From Stomoxys calcitrans (taxonomy: Eukaryota > Arthropoda > Insecta > Diptera > Muscidae), in contig NC_081552.1 of the NCBI RefSeq assembly GCF_963082655.1, positions 57,206,561-57,270,560 on the forward strand: a stretch of 64,000 bases of DNA, read 5' to 3'. Below are positions 52,400 to 62,915 of this stretch, one piece after another. Position numbers and translations under genes: made by a program. A model generated the notes under the pieces. It saw only the letters and a list, made by a program, of their open reading frames with translations. It had not been told where the DNA came from and made no database searches. Every line of letters begins with the position of its first letter. Positions within the stretch are counted from its first letter, which is position 1.

Positions 52400-54020
52400 A
52401 ACAAGTAAAAAGGCGTTAAGTTCGGCCGGGCCGAACTTTGGATACCCACCACCTCGGGTATATATGTAAACCACCTTTCATCAAAATTCGGTGAAAATTT
52501 CATACCTTATACTCATATACCTCATACCGATCTGAACTATATACGACACGGATGTCGAAAAGCCTAACATAAGACTTTGTCAAATTTCAGTGAAATCGGA
52601 TTAGAAATGCGCTTTTTATGGGGCCAAGACTTTAAATCGAGATATCGGTCTACATGGCAGCTATATCCAAATCTGGACCGATTTGGGCCAAGTTGCGTCA
52701 ACATGTCGAAGAGCCTAACACTAAGCATTGTCCCAAATTTCGGCGAAATCGGACAATAAATGCCTCTTTTATGGGCCCTAAACCTTAAATTCAGAGATCG
52801 GTCTATATGGCAGCTATATTCAAATCTGGACCGATCTGGGCAAAATTTAAGAAGGACGTCGAAGAGCCTAACTAAACTCACTGTGTCAAATTTCAGCGAC
52901 ATCGGACAATAAATGCGTCTTTTATGGCCCCAAAACCTAAAACCTAGATATCGGTCTATATGGCAGCTATATCAAAATCTGGACCGATCTGTGCGATATT
53001 GCAGGAGTATATCAAGGGGCTTAACTTAACTCACTGTTCCAAATTTCGGGGACTTCGGGCAATAAATGAGCATTTTATGGGCCCAAAACCATAAATCAAG
53101 AAATCGGTCTATATGGCAGCTATATCCAAATCTGAACCGATCTGGACCAAGTTAAAGAAACATGTCAAAGGGCCTAAGGCAACTCACTGTCCCAAATTTC
53201 AGCGAAATCGGATAGTAAATGTGGCTTTTATGGGCCTTAGACCCTAAATCGGAGGATCGGTCTATATGGCAGCTATATCCAAATCTGTACCGATCTGGTC
53301 CAAATTAACGAAGGAAGTTGAAGGGCCTAACACAAATCCCTGTCCCAAATTTCAGCGAAATCGGATAATAAATGTGGCTTTTATGGGTCTTAGACCCTAA
53401 ATCGGAGGATCGGTCTATATGGCAGCTATATCCAAATCTGAACCGATCTGGTCCAAATTAACGAAGGTAGTTGAAGGGCCTAACACAAATCCCTGTCCCA
53501 AATTTCAGCGAAATCAGATAATAAATGTGGCTTTTATGGGCCTTAGACCCTAAATCGGAGGATCGGTCTATATGGCAGCTATATCCAAATCTGGACCGAT
53601 CTGAGCCAAATTGACAAAGGATGTCGAAGGGCCTAACACAACTCACTGTCCCAAATTTCAACAAAATCGGATAATAAATGTGGCTTTTATGGGCCTAAGA
53701 CCCTAAATCGGCGGATCGGTCGATATGGGGGCTATATCAAGATATAGTCCGATATAGCCCATCTTCGAACTTAACCTGCTTATGGACAAAAAAAGAATCT
53801 GTGCAAAATTTCAGCTCAATATCTCTATTTTTAAAGACTGTAGCGTGATTTCAACAGACAGACGGACAGACGGACAGACGGACGGACATGGCTAGATCGT
53901 CTTAGATTTTTACGCTGATCAAGAATATATATACTTTATAGGGTCGGAAATGGATATTTCGATGTGTTGCAAACGGAATGACAAAATGAATATACCCCCA
54001 TCCTTCGGTGGTGGGTATAA
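52400..54020 (-). mobile_element. HINE F2, complete with a regular 153-bp array
   Basis: 3' end ACAAGTAAAAAGGCGTTAAG, hairpin TTCGGCCGGGCCGAA, CCCACCACCTCGGGTATATATG. The CGGTCTATATGGCAG word falls at about 52645, 52799, 52952, 53105, 53258, 53411, 53563 and 53717, a period of 152-154 bp. Then GACAGACGGACAGACGGACGG at about 53860-53885, core TTACGCTGATCAAGAAT, and 5' end TTCGGTGGTGGGTATA. The adjacent monomers at 53258 and 53411 are almost identical. Confidence 0.92.
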
Positions 54021-54029
54021 AAAACATAA

Positions 54030-54187
54030 AACCTACTTTTAAGTTCTTCTGAGTTTGACAGAAGTTTGGTATACAGAATAAAATGATGCCCTTCAGCAAA
54101 ATTTACTTTGTATAAATTTTGAGCATAACCCATGGTGGAGAGTTCCCAAGATTCGGCCCGGCCGAACATAGCACGCTTTTACTTGTT
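54030..54187 (+). mobile_element. F1b HINE 3' module, solo
   Basis: GAGTTTGACAGAAGTTTGG, ACAGAATAAAATGATGCCC, CCCATGGTGGAGAGTTCCC, hairpin TTCGGCCCGGCCGAA and AGCACGCTTTTACTTGT: the F1b 3' ~155 bp without a body. It lies back to back with the 5' end of the F2 copy. Confidence 0.75.
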
Positions 54188-54207
54188 CAAGTTTTATAAT
54201 TTCCTAT

Positions 54208-55045
54208 TTTGATACCGACCACCGAAGGATGGGGGTACACTAATCTAGTTCTTCCGTTTGTAACACCTCGAAATATTGAACTGCGACCCCACAAAGTATA
54301 TATATTTTGGATTTTCTCAACATTCTGAATTTATCTAAACATGTCCGTCCGTTTGTCGAAATCACGATAGCGGCCGAACGCGTAAAGCTAGCCTCTTGCA
54401 ATTTTGCACAGATACTTCTCATTGATGTAAGTCATTGAGGATTGCAAATTGGCCATAACGGTTCAGATTTGGATATAGCTCCCATATAAACCAGTCTCCG
54501 GATTTGAATTGTTGAGTCCTTAGAAGCCGCAAGTTTTGCCCGATGTGGCTAAATTTTGCATATAACTGTGCTAAGTACGATCCAAAACGGTCTATAACTT
54601 GATATAGCTTCCGTATATACCGATCCTCCGATTTGATTTCTTGAGCCCCTAGAATACACAAATCTCATCCGATTTTGGAACAAAGACTTGAGTGATGACT
54701 TCCAACATCCATGCCAAGTATGATCCGAATCGGTCTATAAAAAGGTATTGCCCCCATATAAACCGATCCCCGGATTTGACTTCTTCAGCCTTTAAAAGCC
54801 AAAATTTTTACCTGATTTGGCTGAAATTTGGCCCAAAACCCTGCCTTATGACTTACAAGATAAGTGCCAAGTTTTATCCGAATAGGTCAATATGATGATT
54901 AATGACCTATATCCTGATATGACTTCTTGAGACCAAAATAATTCAAATACAATCTCAGTTAATAAGGGTACATTCTTAGCGGAATCCATGGTGACGTGTA
55001 CCCAAGATTCGTCCCGGCCGAACTTGGCACGCTTTTAGCTGTTCT
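54208..55045 (+). mobile_element. HINE F1c, diverged complete copy
   Basis: 5' end ATACCGACCACCGAAGGATG, core TATATATTTTGGATTTTCTC, GTCCGTCCGTTTGTCG, ATCACGATAGCGGCCGAACG, about four monomers, then CCATGGTGACGTGTACCC, TTCGTCCCGGCCGAAC and GCACGCTTTTAGCTGT. It combines an F2-like 5' tip with an F1-like 3' tip, suggesting recombination or an older common form. Confidence 0.7.
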
Positions 55046-55755
55046 AACACACTCTAACCTGTTGTGGTTAGTTTAGCTTACTGCCACCACTGTCTGTGTT
55101 GATGTGCTTGCTGCCTTTTGTCCCAACTCTTTAAGGATCATCATAGTCCTTCACATTGTTTTTCACCCACATCTTAGGTCTTAGCTGTCTGTCTGTCTCT
55201 CTGCCTGTTATCTGTAAGACCATTGTTCAGCTTTGCCATTTCAATTTTTGTATTGTCTTTTGTTGATTATTGTCATTCCAACTGCTGGTGCTGTACTGCT
55301 GTTGCTGTGATTAATTGACGCAATGTTTGGAGCTGCAACCCTTTCAGGGCGCATAGATCAATTAATCAGATTGCTTGTCACAACAACGCTATTGTGCGAG
55401 TAATAACAAATTATTGTCAACGCGTAAACTACTTCCAAAAAAACGATGACGATGACGACGACGACGACAGCAATGAGTTTGTGGGATTTGATGTCCATAT
55501 CCTATGAATCTCAGCCATAGCCATACCTTTATAGATATTGGTATGGGTTGATTGACAGGTCCAGTGAGTGGGTGCTATTGGGACAGGTAGGTAAAGCTCT
55601 TTTCTTGGCAATTGTTTTCGAGCATCCCTAATGATTATGTGAAATTTTGGGACTTTATTTGTTAGCCGAATGACACTTTTATTTATTGAAATTTCCGCGA
55701 AATTTAATATGGCAAAAGCTTGATTAATGACTGGGACATGGCTTTGAAGAGCTTA
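55046..55755. other. Low-copy sequence, no gene recognised
   Basis: Least repeat-like stretch of the window. A (GAC)n/(GATGAC)n patch at about 55443-55470 gives a 60-codon minus frame with a Ser run. Some CTGTCTGTCTCTCTGCC and TGCTGTTGCTGTG microsatellite-like words occur. No splice-bounded exon is evident. Confidence 0.35.
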
Positions 55756-56475
55756 AAATTAAACAAATAAAAACGTGCTAAGCTCGGTGGGGCCGAATCT
55801 TATATACACTCCACCATGGATCGCATTTGTCAATTGTTTGAATGACTTTTTATACCCATTTTAGCACCCTTTTACTTGTTCAAATATATATGAGCTATAT
55901 CAAGTTACTGACCGATATGGACCGTACATGTCATGGCTGTTAAAAGTAAAAAAAAAAACCATCTCCAAAATTTCAGGCAAATCGAGTAATAATTGAGCCC
56001 TTCAGAGGCTCAGAAATTCAAATTGGGAGATTGGTTTATTTGGAAGCTATATCAGGTTATCAACCGATTCAAACCATACTAGGAACAGTTGTTGGAAATC
56101 ATACCTAAACGACTTGTGCAAATTTCAACTAAATTGGATAAGAATTGCGCCTTATAGGAGTTCAAGAAGTCAAGACCCAAGATCCGTTAATACGGCAGCT
56201 ATATCACAACATGGACCGATTTCGCCTATTTAAAATCCCAACTGACCTATACTAAAAAGAAGTATTTGCGCAAAATTTCAATCGCCTAGGTTTACTCATT
56301 CGAAAGTAAGCGTGCTTTCGACAGACAGACGGACGGACAGACATGGCTAGATCGACTTAAAATGCATGACGATCAGATCAAGAGTATATATACTTTATGG
56401 GGTATTGGATGCATATGTGGAGCTGTTACAAACGAAATGACGAAATTAGTATACCCCCATTCTATGGTGGAGGAT
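55756..56475 (-). mobile_element. HINE F1 with a nested minimal HINE
   Basis: 3' end AACAAATAAAAACGTGCTAAG, hairpin CTCGGTGGGGCCGAA, ACACTCCACCATGG. After TTTGAATGACTTTT a 29-bp mini-element intervenes (55851-55879). Then about two monomers, a GACAGACGGACGGACAGAC tract at 56322-56342, and the 5' end CTATGGTGGAGGATACA. Confidence 0.82.
55851..55879 (+). mobile_element. 29-bp minimal HINE (two termini only)
   Basis: TATACCCATT joined to TTAGCACCCTTTTACTTGT: seven bases of the F1 5' tip fused to the last ~20 of the 3' tip, in + orientation inside a minus F1 copy. The flanks are T on the left and T on the right, as for other HINE insertions. It could be an abortive transposition product or an internal deletion. 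Confidence 0.65.
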
Positions 56476-56990
56476 ACACTTAGAAAGAAATTACAATTTA
56501 TTCGACAGCAATGAATTTTATATGCCCTTAACAATGAACCTTGTTAAAAAAGCCTATAGCTTTATTAATAACGTAAAAGTCCAACAGACACCCCAGGGTT
56601 GGAAAATATAAAACAGGAAAATCGGGTAAGTTCGGCTGAGCCGAACCCAACTGGCATGAATCGCTTTTGGCATAATATGAGGTCAAATAAGAAATGCCAA
56701 TCGATTTAACTTCGATACTATTTGAAAACGAACTGCTTAATATATGTTCGCAAGAAGTCAAATCGTAAGATAGGTTTATAGAAGGGTCTACATCAGATTA
56801 AAGACTGATTCGGTCATATTTAGTATAGCTGTATAAAGTTAAAGAAGATATCGTCGTGAAACAATTAGAAAAACATTTTTCCGCTAGAGGTTCAAAAGCT
56901 AAAATCGGGAGATCGGTTTATATGAAAGCTATATAAACCAATTTGGATTATATTTAACATACATCTCTTGGCCTTTATCCTCAATATAGA
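56476..56990 (-). mobile_element. Very diverged HINE F1 remnants
   Basis: GGTAAGTTCGGCTGAGCCGAACC at 56615-56637 is a 3'-end-like hairpin without the ACAAGT tip. At 56750-56960 one degenerate monomer remains (AAATCGGGAGATCGGTTTATATG). Between them is low-copy sequence. A 77-codon minus frame is not a gene. Confidence 0.45.
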
Positions 56991-57286
56991 ATTTTATCCA
57001 CAAAGTGGATTTTTATCGCCAATGTTTGATTGTATCCACAATGTGGATTTTTATCCACAATAAGGAATTTTATCCACAATGTGGATTTTTATCCAAAAAG
57101 TGGATGAATTCTATGTGGTTTTTAGCACTATTTAGAGTTGTATCCATAATATGGATTTTTTATTCACAATATGCATATTTATCTACAATGTGGATTTTTA
57201 TTCACAACAAGGGTTTAATTCACAATATGCATTTTTATCTACAATGTGGATTTTTATTCACAATTTTATCCACAGTGTGCATTTTT
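56991..57286. repeat. Palindromic minisatellite TTTTATCCACAATGTGGA, left part
   Basis: Irregular units of ~20-30 bp carry ATCCACAATGTGGAT (a near-perfect palindrome) or variants TCCACAAAGTGGAT, TTCACAATATGCAT and TCTACAATGTGGAT, separated by TTTTA. Each unit can fold into a small hairpin. The 126-codon + frame is this repeat read through. The repeat resumes at 58216 after an F2 HINE. Confidence 0.8.
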
Positions 57287-58214
57287 ATACACACCACCGA
57301 AGGATGGGGTATATTCATTTTGTCATTCCGTTTGCAACACATCGAAATGTCCATTTCCGACCTTATAAAGTATATATATTCTTGATCAGCGTAAAAATCT
57401 AAGACGTCCGTCTGTCCGTCTGTCTGTTGAAATCACGCTACAGTCTTTAAAAATTGAGATATTGAGCTGAAATTTTGCACAGATTCTTTTTTTGTCCATA
57501 AGCAGGTTAAGTTCGAAGATGGGCTATATCGGACTATATCTTGATATAGCCCCCATATAGACCGATCCTTCGATTTAGGGTTTAGGGCCCATAAAAGGCG
57601 CATTTATTGTCCGATGTCGCTGAAATTTGGGACAGTAATTAAGTTATGCCCATTGACATACTTCTGCAATATGGTAGAGATTAGTCCAGATTTGGATATA
57701 GCTGCTATATAGACCGATCTCTCGGTTTTAGGGCCATAAAAGCCGCATTTATTGTCCGATTTTGCTGATATTTGGGACGGTGCGTTGTGTTAGACTCTTC
57801 GACATTTTTCTGCGACTTAACTCAAATCGGTGCAGATTTGGATATAACTGCCATGTAGACCGATCTCTCGATTTAAAGTCTTGGCCCCATAAAAGTGGCA
57901 TTTATAATCCGATTTCTCTGAAATTTGACACAGTGACTTATGTTAGGCTTTTCGACATCTGTATCGTATATGGTTAAAGTCGGTTTATTTTTAGATATAG
58001 CTACTAAAAAGACCAATATTTTGTAATAGACAATTGAACAATGACTTGTACTAAATAGTATTTGGTCCAAATCGGAACATATTTCGATATAACTGCTATG
58101 GGACATAAGGTATGCAATTTTCACCGGATTTTGATGGAAGGTGGTGTACATATATACCCGATGTGGTGGGTATCCAAAGTTCGGCCCGGCCGAACTTAAC
58201 GCATTTTTACTTGT
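57287..58214 (+). mobile_element. HINE F2 inserted in the palindromic minisatellite
   Basis: 5' tip TATACACACCACCGAAGG, core CTTGATCAGCGTAAAAATC, GTCCGTCTGTCCGTCTGTCTG, about four monomers, CCCGATGTGGTGGGTATCC, hairpin TTCGGCCCGGCCGAA and CATTTTTACTTGT. Minisatellite units lie directly on both sides. Confidence 0.87.
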
Positions 58215-58262
58215 TTGATCTACAATGTGGAGTTTTAACCACAATGTGGAGTTTTATAATCA
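58215..58262. repeat. Palindromic minisatellite, right part
   Basis: ATCTACAATGTGGAGTTTTA and ACCACAATGTGGAGTTTTA are two further units of the array interrupted at 57287. Confidence 0.75.
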
Positions 58263-58630
58263 ACAAGTAAAAGCGTGCAAAGTTCGGCCGGGCCGAATCT
58301 TATATACCCTCGACCATGGATCGCATTTGTCGAGTTATTTTCCCGGCATCTCTTCTTAGGCAAAAAAGGATATAAGAAAATATTTTCTCTGCTATTAGAG
58401 CGATATCAAGATATGGTCCGGTTTGGACCACAATTAAATTATATGTTTAATTGTGGTCCAAATGTTGATGGTCCTGAGAGGATCCGTCGTACAAAATTTC
58501 AGGCAAATTGGATAATAATTGCGACCTCGAGAGGCTCAAGAAGTCTAGATCCCAGATCGGTTTATATGGCAGCTATATCGGGTTATGAACCGATTTGAAC
58601 CTTATTTGACATAGTTGTTGAAAGTAACAA
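58263..58630 (-). mobile_element. HINE F1, 3' part, arm of an inverted pair
   Basis: ACAAGTAAAAGCGTGCAAAG, TTCGGCCGGGCCGAA, CCCTCGACCATGG. A deletion joins TTATATGTTTAATTG to GTGGTCCAAATG. The last ~130 bp (GGTCCTGAGAGGATCCG, AAGTCTAGATCCCAG, GTTGAAAGTAACAAT) match 60218-60375 in reverse complement, including private bases. Confidence 0.8.
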
Positions 58631-59983
58631 TCAACAAGTAAAAAGGCGTTAAGTTCGGCTGGGCCGAACTTTAGATACCCACCACCTCGGGTATATATGT
58701 AAACCAGCTTTCATCAAAATTCGGTGAAAATTACATACCTTATGACCCATATCAGTTATATCAAACATGTTCCGATTTGGACCAAATACTAATAAGTACA
58801 GTAGCTATATCTAAAAATTAAACGATCTGAACCATATACGACACGGATGTTGAAAAGCCTAAAATAAGTTACTATGTAAAATTTCAGTGAAATCGGATTA
58901 TAAATAACGCTTTTTATGGGGCAAAGACTTTAAATCGAGAGATCGGTCTATATGGCAGCTATTTTCAAATCTGGATCGATCTGGGCAAAATTGAAGAAGG
59001 ACGTCGAAGAGCCTAACTAAACTCACTGTCTCAAATTTCAGCGACATTGGACAATAAATGCGTCTTTATGGTCCCAAAACCTAAAACCTAGATATCGGTC
59101 TATATGGCAGATATATCTAAATTCGAACCGATCTGTGCGATATAGCAGATGTATGTCAAGGGGCTTAACTTAACTCACTGTCCCAAATTTCGGCGACATC
59201 GGACTATAAATGAGCATTTTATGGGCCCAAAACCTTAAATCAAGAAATCGGTCTATATAGCAGCTATATCCAAATCTGAACCGATCTGGGCCAAATTGAA
59301 GAAAGATATCGAGGGGCCTAACGCAACTCACTGTCCCAAATTTCAGCAAAATCGGGTAATAAATGTGGCTTTTAAGGGCCTAACACCATAGATCGAAGGA
59401 TCGGTCTATATGACAGCTATATCCAAATCTGAACCGATCTGAGCCAAATTGACAAAGGATGTCGAAGGGCCTAACACAACTCACTGTCCCGAATTTCAGT
59501 GGAATCGGATAAAAGATGTGGCTTTTATGGCCCTTAGACCCTAAATCGGAGGGTCGGTCTACATGGCAGCTATATCCAAATCTGGACCGATCTGAGCCAA
59601 ATTGACGAAGGATGTCGAAGGGCCTAACGCAACTCACTGTCCCAAATTTCAGCAAAATCGGGTAATAAATGTGGCTTTTATGGGCCTAACACCATAAATC
59701 GGAGGATCGGTCTACATGGCAGCTATATCCAAATCTATACCGATCTGGGCCAAATTGACAAAGGATGTCGAAGGGCTTAACACAACTCACTGTCCCGATT
59801 TTCAGCGGAATCGGATAAAAAATGTGGCTTTTATGGCCCTTAGACCCTAAATCGGAGTGTCGGTCTATATGGCAGCTATATCCAAATCTGGACCGATCTG
59901 AGCCAAATTGACGAAGGATGTCGAAGGGCCTAACGAAACTAACTTTTCCAAATTTCAGCAAAATCGGATAATAAATGTGGCTT
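58631..59983 (-). mobile_element. HINE F2, 5'-truncated
   Basis: 3' end ACAAGTAAAAAGGCGTTAAG, hairpin TTCGGCTGGGCCGAA, then about seven monomers. It shows a two-monomer alternation: CTAACACCATAGATCG / CCCTTAGACCCTAAATCGG at 59387, 59530, 59687 and 59836, i.e. a ~306-bp higher-order unit. It stops at AAATGTGGCTT, where a + strand F1 5' fragment begins. Confidence 0.85.
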
Positions 59984-60643
59984 CATTCTGTTAGTAACTC
60001 CTCGAAATATTTGTCTAAGACCCCATAAAGAATATATATTCTTGATCGTCATGGCATTTTAAGTCCAACTAGCCATGTCCGTCCGTCTGTCCGTCCGTCC
60101 ATCAGACTGTCGACAGCACGCCAACTTTCGAAGGAGTAAAGCTAGCCCCTTGAAATTGAAAATTTCAGCCAATTCCTATCCGAAATGGCTGAAATTTTGC
60201 AAGACGTTTTTTTATTGTTACTTTCAACAACTATGTCAAATAAGGTTCAAATCGGTTCATAACCCGATATAGCTGCCATATAAACCGATCTGGGATCTAG
60301 ACTTCTTGAGCCTCTCGAGGTCGCAATTATTATCCAATTTGCCTGAAATTTTGTACGACGGATCCTCTCAGGACCATCAACATACGTGTTTATTATGGTC
60401 TGAATTGGTCTATAGCCCGATACATCTCCCATATAAATCAATCTCTCTGTTTTACGTCTTGAGCCCCCCCTTGAGGGCGCAATCCGGACCATATCTTGAT
60501 ATCGCTCTAATAGCAGAGCAAATCTTTTCTTATATCCTTTTTTGCCTAAGAAGAGATGCCGGGAAAAGAACTCGACAAATTCGATCCATTGAGGAGGGTA
60601 TATAAAATTCGCCCCGGCTGAACTTAGCACGCTTTTACTTGTT
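59984..60643 (+). mobile_element. HINE F1, internally deleted, second arm of the inverted pair
   Basis: It begins inside the 5' region (CATTCTGTTAGTAACTCCTCG), core CTTGATCGTCATGGCATTTT, GTCCGTCTGTCCGTCCATC, a jump into the last monomer, the 3' zone with a CCCCCCCTTGAGGGCG private change, GGAGGGTATATAAAATTC, CCCCGGCTGAACTTAGCACG and TTTTACTTGT. The TATACCC tip is missing. Confidence 0.82.
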
Positions 60644-61097
60644 TGTCAAATTTATTTTTTCAGGTCACTGTAAACATCATAAATGATGGTCGTAAGTCAA
60701 GACGTTGTGAGTACGATTATGGTATTAAGACAAACTTTCCAATGGAGATGTCAGTTTGGACCTGGCAAAACTTAGTTTTGCCTAGGCCAGAAACTTATAT
60801 AGCAGCCCTCGTAGCTTCCAACGTCTATGATTGGTACGGTCTTATAAATCAGTATATAACTTTATATAGCTCTCACACAACCCCATCTCTCGTTTTGACT
60901 TCTTGGGCCGCTAGTGGGCGCATTTACATCCGATTCAACTGAAATTTTGAAGTCACAACAGTCTGGCATCGGTCCACAGTTCGGTGTAGCTAAATCGAAT
61001 TCCTTATTGTAAAAAGTCATTCAAAGAAATTGTCAAGTGTTTTTAATGGTGGAGGGTATGTATGCCAGTCCCAGTTGAACGCGTTTTAAACTGTTTA
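60644..61097 (+). mobile_element. Very diverged HINE F1-like remnant
   Basis: Weak monomer words (CTCTCGTTTTGACTTCTTGG, CGATTCAACTGAAATTTTG) and a degraded 3' tip (GGTGGAGGGTATG, CCAGTTGAACGCGTTTTAAAC). A 99-codon + frame (60643-60942) has no domain and overlaps the monomer. Confidence 0.45.
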
Positions 61098-61184
61098 AGC
61101 TTAAGAATTTTAAATTTCTTTACAAAGGTACAAGGTACTGTCCTTATGACTTTTATAAAACATGGCTGGGACGAAGTTTTAAAG
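61098..61184. other. Short low-copy spacer
   Basis: Nothing recognisable apart from AT-rich sequence between two HINE remnants. Confidence 0.3.
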
Positions 61185-61430
61185 AACTAGAGGCTCAAGA
61201 AGAAAACATGGACCGATATGGCCCATTTACAATCCCAATCTACCTACACTAATAAGAAGTATTTGTGCAAAATTTCAAGCGGCTAGCTTTACTCCTTCGA
61301 AAGTTAGCGTACTTTCGACAGACTGACGGACGGACGGACATGGCTAGATCGATAGATGAATATTTCGAGTAGTTACAAACAGAATGACGATATTAGTATA
61401 CCCCTATCCTATGGTGGAAGATATAAAAAT
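61185..61430 (-). mobile_element. HINE F1, 5' part
   Basis: ACATGGACCGATATGGCCC, CAAGCGGCTAGCTTTACTCC, GACGGACGGACGGACATGG, then a deletion that removes the TA tract and joins GATCGATAG to ATGAATATTTCGAG; 5' end TCCTATGGTGGAAGATATA. Confidence 0.8.
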
Positions 61431-62915
61431 GTCAAAGAAATATTTAAAAGCTTAAGAATTAACAAAAAAATGCTTAATTTTTAAAAGGTCCTTTCTTATC
61501 CTTTCCTAATCATCTCTCTAACCCAAACAGTATTTTAATTACCAAGGCCAAGTATTTTATAGGTTAAATTAAAAACCCTTAATTTCTTCTCATCAAGTTG
61601 AAAGAAACCCTCATCCCACATCATTTTCCTTTTGAATTTCTTTGGTTCTCTCTCTTTCCCTTTGGTCCAGATAAATATAACCGCAAATTGAGGTTTTTCT
61701 CTGGAATTAACTAAATTTCAACTTTTTGTTTATTTTATGTTAAAGTATGATGCGAAGGTTTTTAAAGTTCATAAGCTTTATGGATTTTCTTTCTTTGTAA
61801 TGTTTGATAAACAAAGTATTTAGTATTTTTAAAACAACTCCATCCATCTTATTTAATTCTATACTATTTGTTTGTCGTTTTCTTCCTCTATCAGAATTTA
61901 CAAGGAAAACCTCAAACGAAGTTTACACACTGTTGCTTAGTAGCAAATTAAGAAATTTCATTACTGTTGGCCTGGACTGGTCCCTGTAGAACTCATACAC
62001 ACAACACCGACTATTTGCTTAGTAAATTATGCTCAAACATTTTTTACTTACATGTTCAATTTGCACAAGTTCTAATATTTTTCCAAACTACTTACGCTTT
62101 AAAAAGACTCAATTGTCATTTTTTTTCTTGTTAGAAAGCACACATAAATGTGTATATGCTGCTTTCACGCTTCCAAAGCTACACTTACAAAGATTGTTCA
62201 GGAAAAGAAGTTTCTTCAAACTGAAAACTTGATTGAAAAATCAGTGCGAACTTTGCACGAACATACAATAGTTTGGGAAAATTGAAGAAAAAAAACATTT
62301 TGTGATGTGCTTCAAGTATCTTAAAAGTATTTAATTAAGGCTATTGAGAGAGAAAAATTCAAAAGCTCTTTATCAACACTTAGTTGGTTTGGCTTTGCAA
62401 ACAAAGAGTTCTCTTCTTTAATTCAATGGAAAAGAATTGAAGCGTATAGCTTTAGCTAAATAAGCTGGCTCCAAGCAGCCGAGTATTGCTTAACCACGCA
62501 TTTCCCACTCCTAGACTAGTGCAACGCCTTACTTCCGACTTCCCATAATACACTCCACACAAGTGACAGTGGCAGAGGGAGAGGCGATAAATTGCCACAA
62601 TATTTTGGCCGATTTATGGGATTATAAAGTGCAAGGAAAGATAGAACGAAGTCCTTTCGCATCACACCATGGGGTGTATAAGAAGATTTTCCAGATCTAG
62701 GGATATCAACATGGTAAGAGTGAGTGAGGTGGGTGGCCAAACTATTGCTTTGAAAGCATAACTCAAAAACTTCAATCAATAAGCCAATATAAGGATCGAC
62801 ATTATGCCGCGTAAAAAATGTCATTATTCATGAATTTTTACAACAACAAAGTCGAGAACGGGGCGGCATGGCATTGTTATGGCTCTTCCCTATATTATCC
62901 TGGCAGTTTCAGATT
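61431..62915. other. Longest low-copy stretch, no gene recognised
   Basis: AT-rich DNA, pyrimidine-biased at 61500-61700 (CTCTCTCTTTCCC). Frames of 61-102 codons (61804-61989 +, 62029-62232 +, 62516-62824 -) lack known domains and codon-like signals. No element ends and no HINE words are seen. If the window has a host gene nearby, this could be intron or flank. Confidence 0.35.

Noticed and set aside
57005..57385. 126-codon + frame
   Set aside because: It is the palindromic minisatellite read through into an F2 HINE.
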